From: Acrocarpospora phusangensis
GTDB taxonomy: Bacteria; Actinomycetota; Actinomycetes; Streptosporangiales; Streptosporangiaceae
Direction: 5' to 3'
Length of the DNA stretch: 64,000 nucleotides
NCBI RefSeq assembly: GCF_016862995.1
Contig: NZ_BOOA01000013.1
Span: forward strand, 1 to 64,000
The position numbers and the translations under genes are program-made. Shown here one piece after another: positions 52,870 through 60,659 of the stretch (positions are counted from its first letter, which is position 1; the number at the start of each line of letters is the position of its first letter). The notes beneath the pieces are model-generated. The model was not told the origin of the DNA and searched no databases. It saw only the letters and a program-made list of their open reading frames with translations.

Positions 52870-54363
52870 CTAAAACGTGACGAGCGGATCGCCCACGAAG
52901 TCGGCGATGAAGTTGACGAAGAAGAAGCCGAAGAACAGGAAGTTGAGCACCAGGACCGCGTAGTGCCACGGGCGCGGCCGGGCCGCCTTCGGCAGCCTGC
53001 TGTTGAGGTACATCAGCAGGAACGGGTAGATGAGCGCGCCGAGGTTGGACATGTTGGCCGACCACTGCACCAGGCTGACCGGCAGCGCCAGGTGCAGCAC
53101 CACCGCGATGATCACGAGCAGGACCAGCATGAACGGGTAGTAGAAGCGGCGCGGGTCGCCCTCGATGAGGGCGCGCAGGCGGGGGCTGGTGGCGTGGGCG
53201 GCGTCGGTGGTGACCCGGACCATGGCCTCGAAGATGCCCAGCTGGGTGGAGAACAGGATGAGCACGCCGAGGATCAGCATCAGGTAGAACATGCCCCGGC
53301 CGTACTCGTCGCCGAGGGCGGCGGCCACGAAGGTGGGCACGTTCGCCGTCGTCGGGCGGTCCCCGGACATCTCCACCGCGCGGGCCATCAGCATGGTGGG
53401 CAGCAGCATGCCCAGGATGGCGCCGACGAAGAAGACGCCCCACATGTCGGTCAGGAGCAGCCGGTACCAGCGCTTCCAGAGCCGCTGGTTCTTCTCGTCG
53501 TCGGGGAAGGTGAAGCCGCTGGCCAGCAACTCGGTACGCGCGCCGCGCAGGCCGGAGATGAAGCCGGTGCGGTAGCCCATGCCGTAGCCCTTGTCCCGGT
53601 AGTGGCCCATCACGTACCAGTTCAGGCCGGAGGCGAGCGCGGTGAAGCCGGCCAGCGCTCCGAGCTGGGTGGCCGAGATGCCGGCGGGCGGCGCGGCCGG
53701 GGTGACGAAGCCGCGGATGGCCTCCCACCACTGGCTGAACGGGACCACGAACAGGTCGATGATCAGCAGCCCCGCCAGGATGGCGCTGATCATGACCCAG
53801 TTGGCGAGCTCCAGGGCGCGGCTGACCCGGCGGGCGGCGGCGGTGATCAGGAAGACCAGGAGCAGCAGGGCGATCGCCCACAGCCTCGGCTCCTCGGCCC
53901 CGGCGGGGGGCACCTCGCCGTGGACCAGCGCGTACACGCCCTGGCCCGCGGAGGCGGCCCAGCCGCCCGCGATGAAGGCGAAGATGACGACGAAGACCGA
54001 GAGGGGCACCCAGAGCAGGTAGCCGGGCGGGACGCGGCCCCAGCCGACCACCGGGGCCTCGCCGGTGGCCATGATGTAGCGCGAGATCTCGACGTTGTAG
54101 AAGGTCTGCAGCACGGCCGAGATGGTGATCACCCAGCCGACGCCGATGAAGCCGTACTGGCCGACGGCCTGCGGGCCGAGCAGCCACTCGCCGCTGCCGA
54201 TGGAGATGCCCAGGGCGATCAGGCTGGGGCCGATGGCGAACTTGACCAGCTCCTTCGGCCCGATCCTGGAGACCTTGAACACTTCCTCGGGGGACGGGAG
54301 GTCGGTGACGGAGAGATCCGGGCGGCTGACGCCGAGCGGACGGGTCGAGGAGACTTCGGTCAT
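52870..54363 (-). CDS. NRAMP-like membrane transporter
   Basis: 497 residues, about 11 hydrophobic segments starting near residue 40. It aligns with the NRAMP/APC fold, but helix 1 reads ALGISIGSGEWLLGP where metal-transporting NRAMPs have DPGN, and the helix 6 MPH motif is not evident (GLNWYVMGHYRDKGYG is nearby). It therefore may carry something other than Mn or Fe, perhaps by a different coupling. The cytosolic N terminus is 35 residues. Upstream is divergent to the M20 peptidase. Confidence 0.8.
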   Translation of the reverse strand: MTEVSSTRPLGVSRPDLSVTDLPSPEEVFKVSRIGPKELVKFAIGPSLIALGISIGSGEWLLGPQAVGQYGFIGVGWVITISAVLQTFYNVEISRYIMATGEAPVVGWGRVPPGYLLWVPLSVFVVIFAFIAGGWAASAGQGVYALVHGEVPPAGAEEPRLWAIALLLLVFLITAAARRVSRALELANWVMISAILAGLLIIDLFVVPFSQWWEAIRGFVTPAAPPAGISATQLGALAGFTALASGLNWYVMGHYRDKGYGMGYRTGFISGLRGARTELLASGFTFPDDEKNQRLWKRWYRLLLTDMWGVFFVGAILGMLLPTMLMARAVEMSGDRPTTANVPTFVAAALGDEYGRGMFYLMLILGVLILFSTQLGIFEAMVRVTTDAAHATSPRLRALIEGDPRRFYYPFMLVLLVIIAVVLHLALPVSLVQWSANMSNLGALIYPFLLMYLNSRLPKAARPRPWHYAVLVLNFLFFGFFFVNFIADFVGDPLVTF

Positions 54364-54501
54364 GGGGCGCCTTCCTCTCGCGCGGCCCCCGAGGTCAACT
54401 TCGAGCCTTACTCCGACTTCTCACACGGGCAAGGCCCTATTTGTTAGGTTCCTTCCGCCGCCCTGGCACGGCCACCCCCGCGGACCGGGGAAAATGGCAC
54501 G

Positions 54502-55779
54502 GTGAGCGACTCCACGACCGAGGCAGCCGAGATCTGCTCGCGGCTGCTCCGCATCGACAGCACCAATCCCGGCCCCGGTGAGCGCACGGCCGCGGAGTAT
54601 GTGGCGGGCCTGCTCGCGGAGGCGGGCGTGGAACCGGTCATGGTCGAGTCGGCGCCGCGCCGTACCAGCGTGATCGCTCGCGTTCCCGGGGACTCTCCCG
54701 ACGCGCTGCTCATCCACGGTCACCTGGACGTGGTGCCCGCCGACCCCGCCGAGTGGAAGCTGCACCCGCTCTCCGGCGAGATCGCCGACGGCTGCGTGCA
54801 CGGCCGCGGGGCGGTCGACATGAAGGGCAGCCTGGCCATGACCCTGGCCCTGGTCCGCGACCTGGCCCGCCGCGGCGTGCGCCCCCGCCGCGACCTGGTC
54901 CTGGCCTTCCTCGCCGACGAGGAGTCCACCGGGGAGTACGGCTCCCGCTACGCCGCCGAGCGGCACCGCGACCTCTTCGACGGCTGCACCGAGGCGATCA
55001 GCGAGTCCGGCGGCTTCACCGTCACCGCGGACGGCGCCAGGATCTACCCCGTGGCCGTCGCCGAGCGCGGCACCGCGTGGATGCGGGTCACCGCCCGCGG
55101 CGTACCCGGCCACGGCTCCAAGCCGCCCGTCGACAACCCGGTCGCCGAACTGGCCCGCGCCCTGGCCCGGCTGGCCGACCACACCTGGCCCGTGCGGCTC
55201 ACGCCGGCCGTCGCCGCCCTGATCAGGGGCATCGGCCAGGCGCTCGGCACGAGCATCGACCTGGGCGACCTGGACGCCGAGCTGAAGCGCCTGCCGCCCA
55301 CGGCCGCGGCCCTGTTCAAGGGCGTCATCCGCAACTCGGTCAACCCGACCATGGTCAACGCCGGCTACAAGGTGAACGTGATCCCCGGCACCGCCGAGGC
55401 CACCCTGGACGGGCGTTTCCTGCCGGGCACCCACGAGGACTTCCTGGCCACCGTCGACCGCCTGCTCGGTCCCAAGATCACCCGGGAGTTCGTCAACTTC
55501 GAGGAGGCGCCCTCCGCCCCCGCGCACGGCCTCTTCGACGACCTCTGCGCGGCCCTGCGCCGGGAGGACCCGTCCGCCCGCCCGGTCCCGTACGTCATGA
55601 CCGGCGGCACCGACGCCAAGTCCTTCGCCCGCATCGGCATCCCCAGCTACGGCTTCGCGCCCCTGCTGCTGCCGCCGGACCTGGACTATTTCACCATGTT
55701 CCACGGAATCGACGAACGTGTGCCCGTTTCGGGCCTCGACTTCGGCGTCCGCGTGCTCAACCATCTCGTTGGCGGGTAA
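54502..55779 (+). CDS. M20-family metallopeptidase/deacylase
   Basis: 425 residues, GTG start. Di-zinc site: HGHLDVVP (~73), GRGAVDMKG (bridging Asp, ~100), ADEESTGEYG (base Glu, ~137), and the last His of the C-terminal MFHGIDERVP. The dimerisation domain has GHGSKPPVDNPV (~203). Substrates of this family are N-acyl amino acids or dipeptides; none can be chosen here. Divergent from the NRAMP-like gene. Confidence 0.9.
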   Translation: MSDSTTEAAEICSRLLRIDSTNPGPGERTAAEYVAGLLAEAGVEPVMVESAPRRTSVIARVPGDSPDALLIHGHLDVVPADPAEWKLHPLSGEIADGCVHGRGAVDMKGSLAMTLALVRDLARRGVRPRRDLVLAFLADEESTGEYGSRYAAERHRDLFDGCTEAISESGGFTVTADGARIYPVAVAERGTAWMRVTARGVPGHGSKPPVDNPVAELARALARLADHTWPVRLTPAVAALIRGIGQALGTSIDLGDLDAELKRLPPTAAALFKGVIRNSVNPTMVNAGYKVNVIPGTAEATLDGRFLPGTHEDFLATVDRLLGPKITREFVNFEEAPSAPAHGLFDDLCAALRREDPSARPVPYVMTGGTDAKSFARIGIPSYGFAPLLLPPDLDYFTMFHGIDERVPVSGLDFGVRVLNHLVGG

Positions 55780-55806
55780 CACAGGCCCACGCACAAGGCG
55801 GAGACG

Positions 55807-56283
55807 ATGCGGGTAGCCGTGACCGGTCACCGGGATCTCAGCCCGGGGACCGCCGACCTGGTCCGTACGGCGCTGGAAGGCCTGCTCGTCCCGCACGGCG
55901 CGGAGGTGGTGGGCGTCTGCTGCCTGGCCCCGGGGGCCGACCAGATCTTCGCCGAGACGGTCCTGCGCCTGGGCGGCCGGCTGGAGGCCATCGTCCCGGC
56001 CCGCGCGTACGGCTCCGCCCTGCCGCCGCCCGACCGGGAGCGTTTCGAGGGGTTGCTGGACCGGGCCGACCCGGTGCGCCGCCTGTCCCACGAGGAGCCG
56101 ACGCCGGCCGTCTTCGCGGCGGCCAACGAGGTGATGCTGGCGGACGCCGACGTGCTGGTGGCGGTCTGGGACGGCGGGCCCTCGCGCGGCGTGGGCGGGA
56201 CGGCGGAGGTCGTGGACGCGGCGCGGCGCCGGCGCATCCGGGTGGAGATTCTCTGGCCGGAAGGCGCCGAGCGCCTCAGCTGA
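55807..56283 (+). CDS. SLOG-like small nucleotide-binding protein
   Basis: 158 residues. Rossmann-like: MRVAVTGHRDLSPGTA (start), GVCCLAPGADQIFAETVLRLGGRLEAIVPA, and ADVLVAVWDGGPSRGVGGTAEVVDAARRRRI. The GHR start and GAD(Q/T).F(A/V)E motif are those of SLOG-type proteins that bind nucleotide or nucleotide-sugar ligands, and such domains occur in signalling and defence loci. It ends 320 bp before the FxsA precursor, so a link to that locus is possible but unproved. Confidence 0.6.
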   Translation: MRVAVTGHRDLSPGTADLVRTALEGLLVPHGAEVVGVCCLAPGADQIFAETVLRLGGRLEAIVPARAYGSALPPPDRERFEGLLDRADPVRRLSHEEPTPAVFAAANEVMLADADVLVAVWDGGPSRGVGGTAEVVDAARRRRIRVEILWPEGAERLS

Positions 56284-56603
56284 TAAGACAAATGGCGCAC
56301 GATCCGACATATAGCCAAATCGCCACTTTCGGAACGTTAGTCCCGTTCTTCTTTGAAACCTTACTGTGTGGTTACGTTTACGATAGTATATCGATACCCA
56401 GTTATCTCGGTTTGATCACAGATAAGAATTTTGCTCGCACTGCGTGTACGCTTTGTCACCTCTTGAGAGCAGGGCTTAAAAAATCAAACCGAGGGACACG
56501 TCACTTCCCGCAACAAGGCAATGGCGAAGCGTTAGGCTGCAGGGTGCTGGATGGCACCTGCGCTCGAGCGCTTCTTAGCGCCGTAAGCGGCCTAACTTCG
56601 GAA
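56284..56603 (+). other. A+T-rich region upstream of fxsA
   Basis: 320 bp without a convincing gene. By hand count 56341-56460 contains 51 G or C in 120 bases (about 43%), far below the surrounding DNA. It has the palindrome TATCGATA and CGATA-gta-TATCG (within 56381-56398), which could be a promoter or operator. One frame is open through it into fxsA, but its codons are not of the local type. Confidence 0.6.
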
Positions 56604-56786
56604 ATGGATAAAATGATCACCAAGGCAGAAACGCCGAACCTCGCCTCAGCCGTCATGGATGTTCATGACTTTTCGCTTGAGGAGCTCACGACCCAGGGTT
56701 CGCACCGCTCGTCCCTGGCCAGAATCGTGCCGATGGCGTCGGACAACCCCAGAGTCGCCGTAGCCGCCTTCCAGTCGTCTCTATAG
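56604..56786 (+). CDS. fxsA: FxSxx-COOH RiPP precursor peptide
   Basis: 60 residues, starting MDKMITKAETPNLASAVMDV and ending AVAAFQSSL, so the last five residues FQSSL fit the FxSxx-COOH signature exactly. The middle (VHDFSLEELTTQG) has the leader-like acidic amphipathic part that the maturase probably recognises. FxsB installs a cyclophane crosslink between the Phe ring and a neighbouring Ser or other residue in this family. No strong ribosome site is seen; ATG 56613 is an alternative. It is 17 bp from fxsB. Confidence 0.85.
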   Translation: MDKMITKAETPNLASAVMDVHDFSLEELTTQGSHRSSLARIVPMASDNPRVAVAAFQSSL

Positions 56787-56803
56787 CACTGGATCGGGGC
56801 GAC

Positions 56804-59026
56804 GTGAGTGGGATTATCCTGCCGTTCGATCAGTTTGTCCTGAAAATTCATAGCCGTTGTGATCTCGCTTGCGACCACTGCTATGTCTACGAGCACGCTG
56901 ACCAGAGCTGGCGCGGCCGCCCCAAAGCCATGTCCGTCGAAACGGCGGCATTAGCCGCCGAGCGCATCGCCGAGCACGTCGAAGAGCACGACGTGAAAAA
57001 TATTCACGTCGTGCTCCACGGGGGCGAGCCATTGCTGGCCGGTCACGACCTGCTGGCCGACATCATCCGCGTGCTCCGGGAACGCCTCGACGGAATCTGC
57101 CATCTTGATCTTCGAATCCATACCAACGGCGTCACCCTCGACAGCAGGTTCTGCGACCTTTTCGCCAAAAATCAGATTAAAGTCGGAATTTCCCTGGACG
57201 GCGACCGGATCGCGAACGACCGGCACCGGTTGTACGCGAACGGCCGCTCCAGCTACGACCAGGTGATCAAGGCGATCGCCCTGCTCCGCGCCCGCCCGGA
57301 GATCTACGCGGGCCTGCTCTGCACCATCGACGTCGCCAACGATCCGATCGCCGTCTACGAAGCCCTCGTCGCCCTCCAGCCGCCCCGGGTCGACTTCCTG
57401 CTCCCGCACGCCACCTGGGACGAGCCGCCGCCGCGCCCGTCCGCCACCGCCTACGCCGACTGGCTGATCACGATCTTCGACCGCTGGCAGGCGGACGGCC
57501 GCCCGGTCCCGGTGCGCCTCTTCGAGTCGGTGATCAACACCGTCCAGGGCCGCGGCAGCCTCAGCGAGGCCATCGGCCTGGAGCCCACCACCCTCGTCGT
57601 GATCGAGACCGACGGCGGCTACGAGCAGGTCGACTCGCTCAAGGTGGCCTTCGACGGCGCCCCGGCCACCGGCTTCGACCTGGCCGGGCACTCGCTCAAC
57701 GAGGTGGCAGGGCACCCCGGCGTGCGGGCCCGCCAGCGCGGCCTGGACGGGCTCTCCGCCACCTGCCGGGCCTGCCCGGTGGTCCGCAGCTGCGGCGGCG
57801 GGCTCTACCCGCACCGGTTCCGGGACGGCTCCTTCGACAACCCGAGCGTCTTCTGCGCCGACCTGCTCGCCCTCATCTCACATATCCGGGACAACACCGC
57901 GATGATCAACCCGGCGAACAACCACGGCATGCCCGCCGCGACCTACGACGCCCTGGCCTCCGGGTTCGGGGACGGCGGCGACATCGAGACGCTGGCCCGG
58001 TCGCAGTCGAGCCTCCAGCGCATGATCGTCGCGTCGCTGCCGGACCGGCCGCCCGCGGCCTGGGACCTGCTCGTGGCGCTCGACCGCGACCACCGCGCCA
58101 CCCTGCTCACGGTGCTGGCCCATCCGTACGTGCGGGTCTGGGCGGCCACGCGGGCCCACGCCGGTCCCGGCTACCTGGCCAACATCGCCGCCGCGGCGGC
58201 GTACCGGGCGGGGCTCTCCGTGCGGGTGCCGGTGGCGGTGACCGGCGGCTCGGTGCACCTGCCCACCGTAGGCACGTTCGACGAGGTGCCGGGCGACACC
58301 GCCACGCTGGTCGTCGAGGCGGGCTCCGCCTGGATCGACGGGCCCGCGACCGCGCTGATCGGGACCCGCCGCCTCCGCTCCGGGGACTTCTCCGTCCTGC
58401 TGGAGGACCGCGACCCGAACCGCGACTGCCACCAGTGGCCGGCCGCCGCCACGCTCGGCAAGGCCGACGCCGACGCCTGGCAGGAGTGCTTCGACCCCGC
58501 CTGGCGGCTCATCGAGTCCGACTACCCCGCGTACGCGGAAGGGCTGCGCGCGGGGCTGTCCACGATCATGCCGCTCGCCCCCGCGCCCGCGGGCAAGGAC
58601 GTGTCCTCCACGGCCAGGCACGCGTTCGGCGCCGTCGCCGCCGCCCTGCCCGCCGACCCGGCCACCCTGGCGCTGCTGCTCATCCACGAGTTCCAGCACG
58701 TCAAGCTGGGCGCCCTGCTCGACCTCTTCGACCTGTACGACGAGTCGGACACCACGCTCTATCACGCCCCCTGGCGCCAGGACCCGCGACCGCTCGAAGG
58801 GCTGCTGCAGGGCACGTACGCGCACATCGCGGTCAGCGATTTCTGGCGGGTGCGTCGCGACCGCGTCACCGGGCCGGAGCAGGTGAGGGCGCGGGAGCAG
58901 TACACGCTCTGGCGCGGCCACACCGAGGGGGCCATCGAGACGCTGTCCGCCTCGGGCCGGCTCACGGTCTTCGGCGACCGGGCCGTCGCCCGCATGCGGC
59001 GGACCGTCCAGGGCTGGGAGAGCTGA
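56804..59026 (+). CDS. fxsB: FxsB radical SAM/SPASM cyclophane-forming maturase
   Basis: 740 residues, GTG start. The SAM [4Fe-4S] motif CDLACDHC (Cys19, 23, 26) is followed by a TIM barrel and a SPASM-like cysteine cluster (CRACPVVRSCGGG, then FCADL near residue 350). Unlike most radical SAM maturases it has a second half of ~370 residues ending in a zinc-protease-like motif HEFQH (628-632), typical of FxsB. It modifies the FxsA tail. Whether the HEXXH half cleaves the product is not known. Confidence 0.93.
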   Translation: MSGIILPFDQFVLKIHSRCDLACDHCYVYEHADQSWRGRPKAMSVETAALAAERIAEHVEEHDVKNIHVVLHGGEPLLAGHDLLADIIRVLRERLDGICHLDLRIHTNGVTLDSRFCDLFAKNQIKVGISLDGDRIANDRHRLYANGRSSYDQVIKAIALLRARPEIYAGLLCTIDVANDPIAVYEALVALQPPRVDFLLPHATWDEPPPRPSATAYADWLITIFDRWQADGRPVPVRLFESVINTVQGRGSLSEAIGLEPTTLVVIETDGGYEQVDSLKVAFDGAPATGFDLAGHSLNEVAGHPGVRARQRGLDGLSATCRACPVVRSCGGGLYPHRFRDGSFDNPSVFCADLLALISHIRDNTAMINPANNHGMPAATYDALASGFGDGGDIETLARSQSSLQRMIVASLPDRPPAAWDLLVALDRDHRATLLTVLAHPYVRVWAATRAHAGPGYLANIAAAAAYRAGLSVRVPVAVTGGSVHLPTVGTFDEVPGDTATLVVEAGSAWIDGPATALIGTRRLRSGDFSVLLEDRDPNRDCHQWPAAATLGKADADAWQECFDPAWRLIESDYPAYAEGLRAGLSTIMPLAPAPAGKDVSSTARHAFGAVAAALPADPATLALLLIHEFQHVKLGALLDLFDLYDESDTTLYHAPWRQDPRPLEGLLQGTYAHIAVSDFWRVRRDRVTGPEQVRAREQYTLWRGHTEGAIETLSASGRLTVFGDRAVARMRRTVQGWES

Positions 59027-59396
59027 CCCGCCCGCGACATCTTTCCCACGCGTATCCCTATCGCCGCGCCGAATATCGGTATTCGGCCCGCCCACCCGTA
59101 CGGGCCTCTCGTCATGCCGCCGATTTCAGGTACGGTCGGACCTGGGTGGAATACGGTGAAATCGTGCCCGGCGGAACGGAATCACGCTCGGCCGGGCGCT
59201 GATTCCGTGCGGGCCGTAAAGGGTAAGCGCGGCGTGCTCGGAAACGCGTATTCCCCGGTTGTTTCCTGTGCCCATAACGGTAGATTTCGCCACAGATTGG
59301 GTGTGACAACGGAGAAATCCCATCGAAATATTCCTCACGGGCACTCCTTCGGACTAATCTGCGTTCCTACGGTAAAGCCCGCGAGGAAGGAGGCGG
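59027..59396. other. Intergenic region fxsB-fxsC with hairpin
   Basis: 370 bp with no convincing gene. GCCGAATA (59068-59075) and TATTCGGC (59080-59087) form an 8-bp stem with a TCGG loop shortly after fxsB, a likely processing or termination structure. The ATG of fxsC has AAGGAGG upstream (59385-59395 region). A promoter for fxsC may lie in the A+T-richer part near 59290-59370, but no clean hexamers are seen. Confidence 0.5.
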
Positions 59397-60659
59397 ATGG
59401 CACCAAACCCGACCTCACGATCGGTGGTCCAAGGCCCCTGCTTCTTTCTCAGCTACGCGCACATCCCGGGCCTCGACTCCACCCGCGGGCCCGACCCGAA
59501 CAGATGGGTGGCGAGACTCTTTATCGATCTCTCCGAGATCGTCCTGAACGAGACAAAACTCAAGGCCGCACAGGCCGGATTCATGGATCGCGGCATTCAG
59601 TCCGGCGACCGATGGCCGGAGCAGCTGGCCGGCGCGCTGGCCACCTGCCGGGTTTTCATCCCGTTGTACTCGCCCCGCTACTTCGACAGCCAAGAATGCG
59701 GGAAGGAATGGACGGCTTTCGCCCAGCGGCTGGAGGCGACACCCGATCGCGGCAACCGGCTCACCGCCATCATCCCGGCTCTCTGGGCGCCGCTCCAGGA
59801 TCCTGAGCATCTGCCGAAATGCGCGCAGGAAATTCAGTTCGACCACGAGATGTTCGGCCCCCGATATCGCCAGGAGGGCTTCTACGGGCTGATGAAGTCC
59901 CGGTCGATGCGCACACACTACGAGACCGCCATCAAGGCGCTGGCGCGCCGGATCATCAAGGTGGCCGAGCAGGATCTCGTGCCGCCCGGCGAGCCCGTCG
60001 ACTACATGAGCCTGACCAGCGCGTTCCACGACGCGGCGGGCGAACCGCCGGCCAAGTCCAGCTCGCCCCGGATGCGGCTGACCGTGGTCGCGCCCGACCT
60101 GTCCCGGCTGCCGGATGGGCGGCTCACCGAGTCGTACGGGCAGACTCCGCAAGAATGGAATCCGTTTCCGAAACCCGGCGAGCACCGGCCGCTGGCCTCC
60201 TATGCGATGGAACTGGCGCTGCGCCACGGATATCTTCTCGAAGTCGGCTCATTCGACAATCACGTCGAACACCTCACCGGCGCGGGCGGCCCCGACGCGC
60301 CCAGCGTGCTCGTCGTGGATCCGTGGGCGGCGCGGCACGCGGAAACGCGGGAAGTGCTGCGCCGCGTTTGCGGGCAGGACCGGCGGCCGCAGCCGATCGT
60401 GCCGTGGAACCTTCAGGACGAGCAGACGGCGGCGGCGGAATCCGAGTTGCGCGCGTTGCTCCGCGAGGTCATTCCGGAACGGCCCGGTCTGCCCGTCGTC
60501 AGCCACATCTCCTCACTGGGCGCATTTCAGCGGGGGCTGCCGAGAATTTTCACCAGTGCCGCCAAGAGCTACTTGAAGTCGGCGCCCAACTATTCCCCCC
60601 GTGGCGTGCCCGGCACCCGACCGCGACTGACGAAGACGGAGGATTCCGATGGTAAGTGA
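59397..60659 (+). CDS. fxsC: TIR-like protein FxsC
   Basis: 420 residues. N-terminal TIR-like domain (1-~185): GPCFFLSYAHIPG, WVARLFIDLSEIVL, DRGIQSGDRWPEQLAGALATCRVFIPLYSPRYF, ECGKEW. TIR domains of bacteria often cleave NAD or make signals from it; the catalytic Glu may be in ECGKEW. The second half (~210-390) repeats a weaker alpha/beta pattern (MRLTVVAPDL; PSVLVVDPWA). Always found with FxsA/FxsB/FxsT; its job is unknown. The stop overlaps the fxsT start by 11 bp. Confidence 0.88.
   Translation: MAPNPTSRSVVQGPCFFLSYAHIPGLDSTRGPDPNRWVARLFIDLSEIVLNETKLKAAQAGFMDRGIQSGDRWPEQLAGALATCRVFIPLYSPRYFDSQECGKEWTAFAQRLEATPDRGNRLTAIIPALWAPLQDPEHLPKCAQEIQFDHEMFGPRYRQEGFYGLMKSRSMRTHYETAIKALARRIIKVAEQDLVPPGEPVDYMSLTSAFHDAAGEPPAKSSSPRMRLTVVAPDLSRLPDGRLTESYGQTPQEWNPFPKPGEHRPLASYAMELALRHGYLLEVGSFDNHVEHLTGAGGPDAPSVLVVDPWAARHAETREVLRRVCGQDRRPQPIVPWNLQDEQTAAAESELRALLREVIPERPGLPVVSHISSLGAFQRGLPRIFTSAAKSYLKSAPNYSPRGVPGTRPRLTKTEDSDGK

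Noticed and set aside
56292-56603. In-frame extension of fxsA upstream to the ATG at 56292
   Set aside because: The frame is open but its codons are A+T-rich with a Cys/Phe mix unlike the leader, and known precursors are about 60 residues; the ATG at 56604 is preferred.
56663-56896. Minus-strand 77-residue frame over fxsA and the start of fxsB
   Set aside because: Antisense to two well-supported genes and without a ribosome site or motif.
59114-59806. 230-residue plus-strand frame overlapping the fxsC start
   Set aside because: Runs through fxsC in another frame, no ribosome site and no motif.
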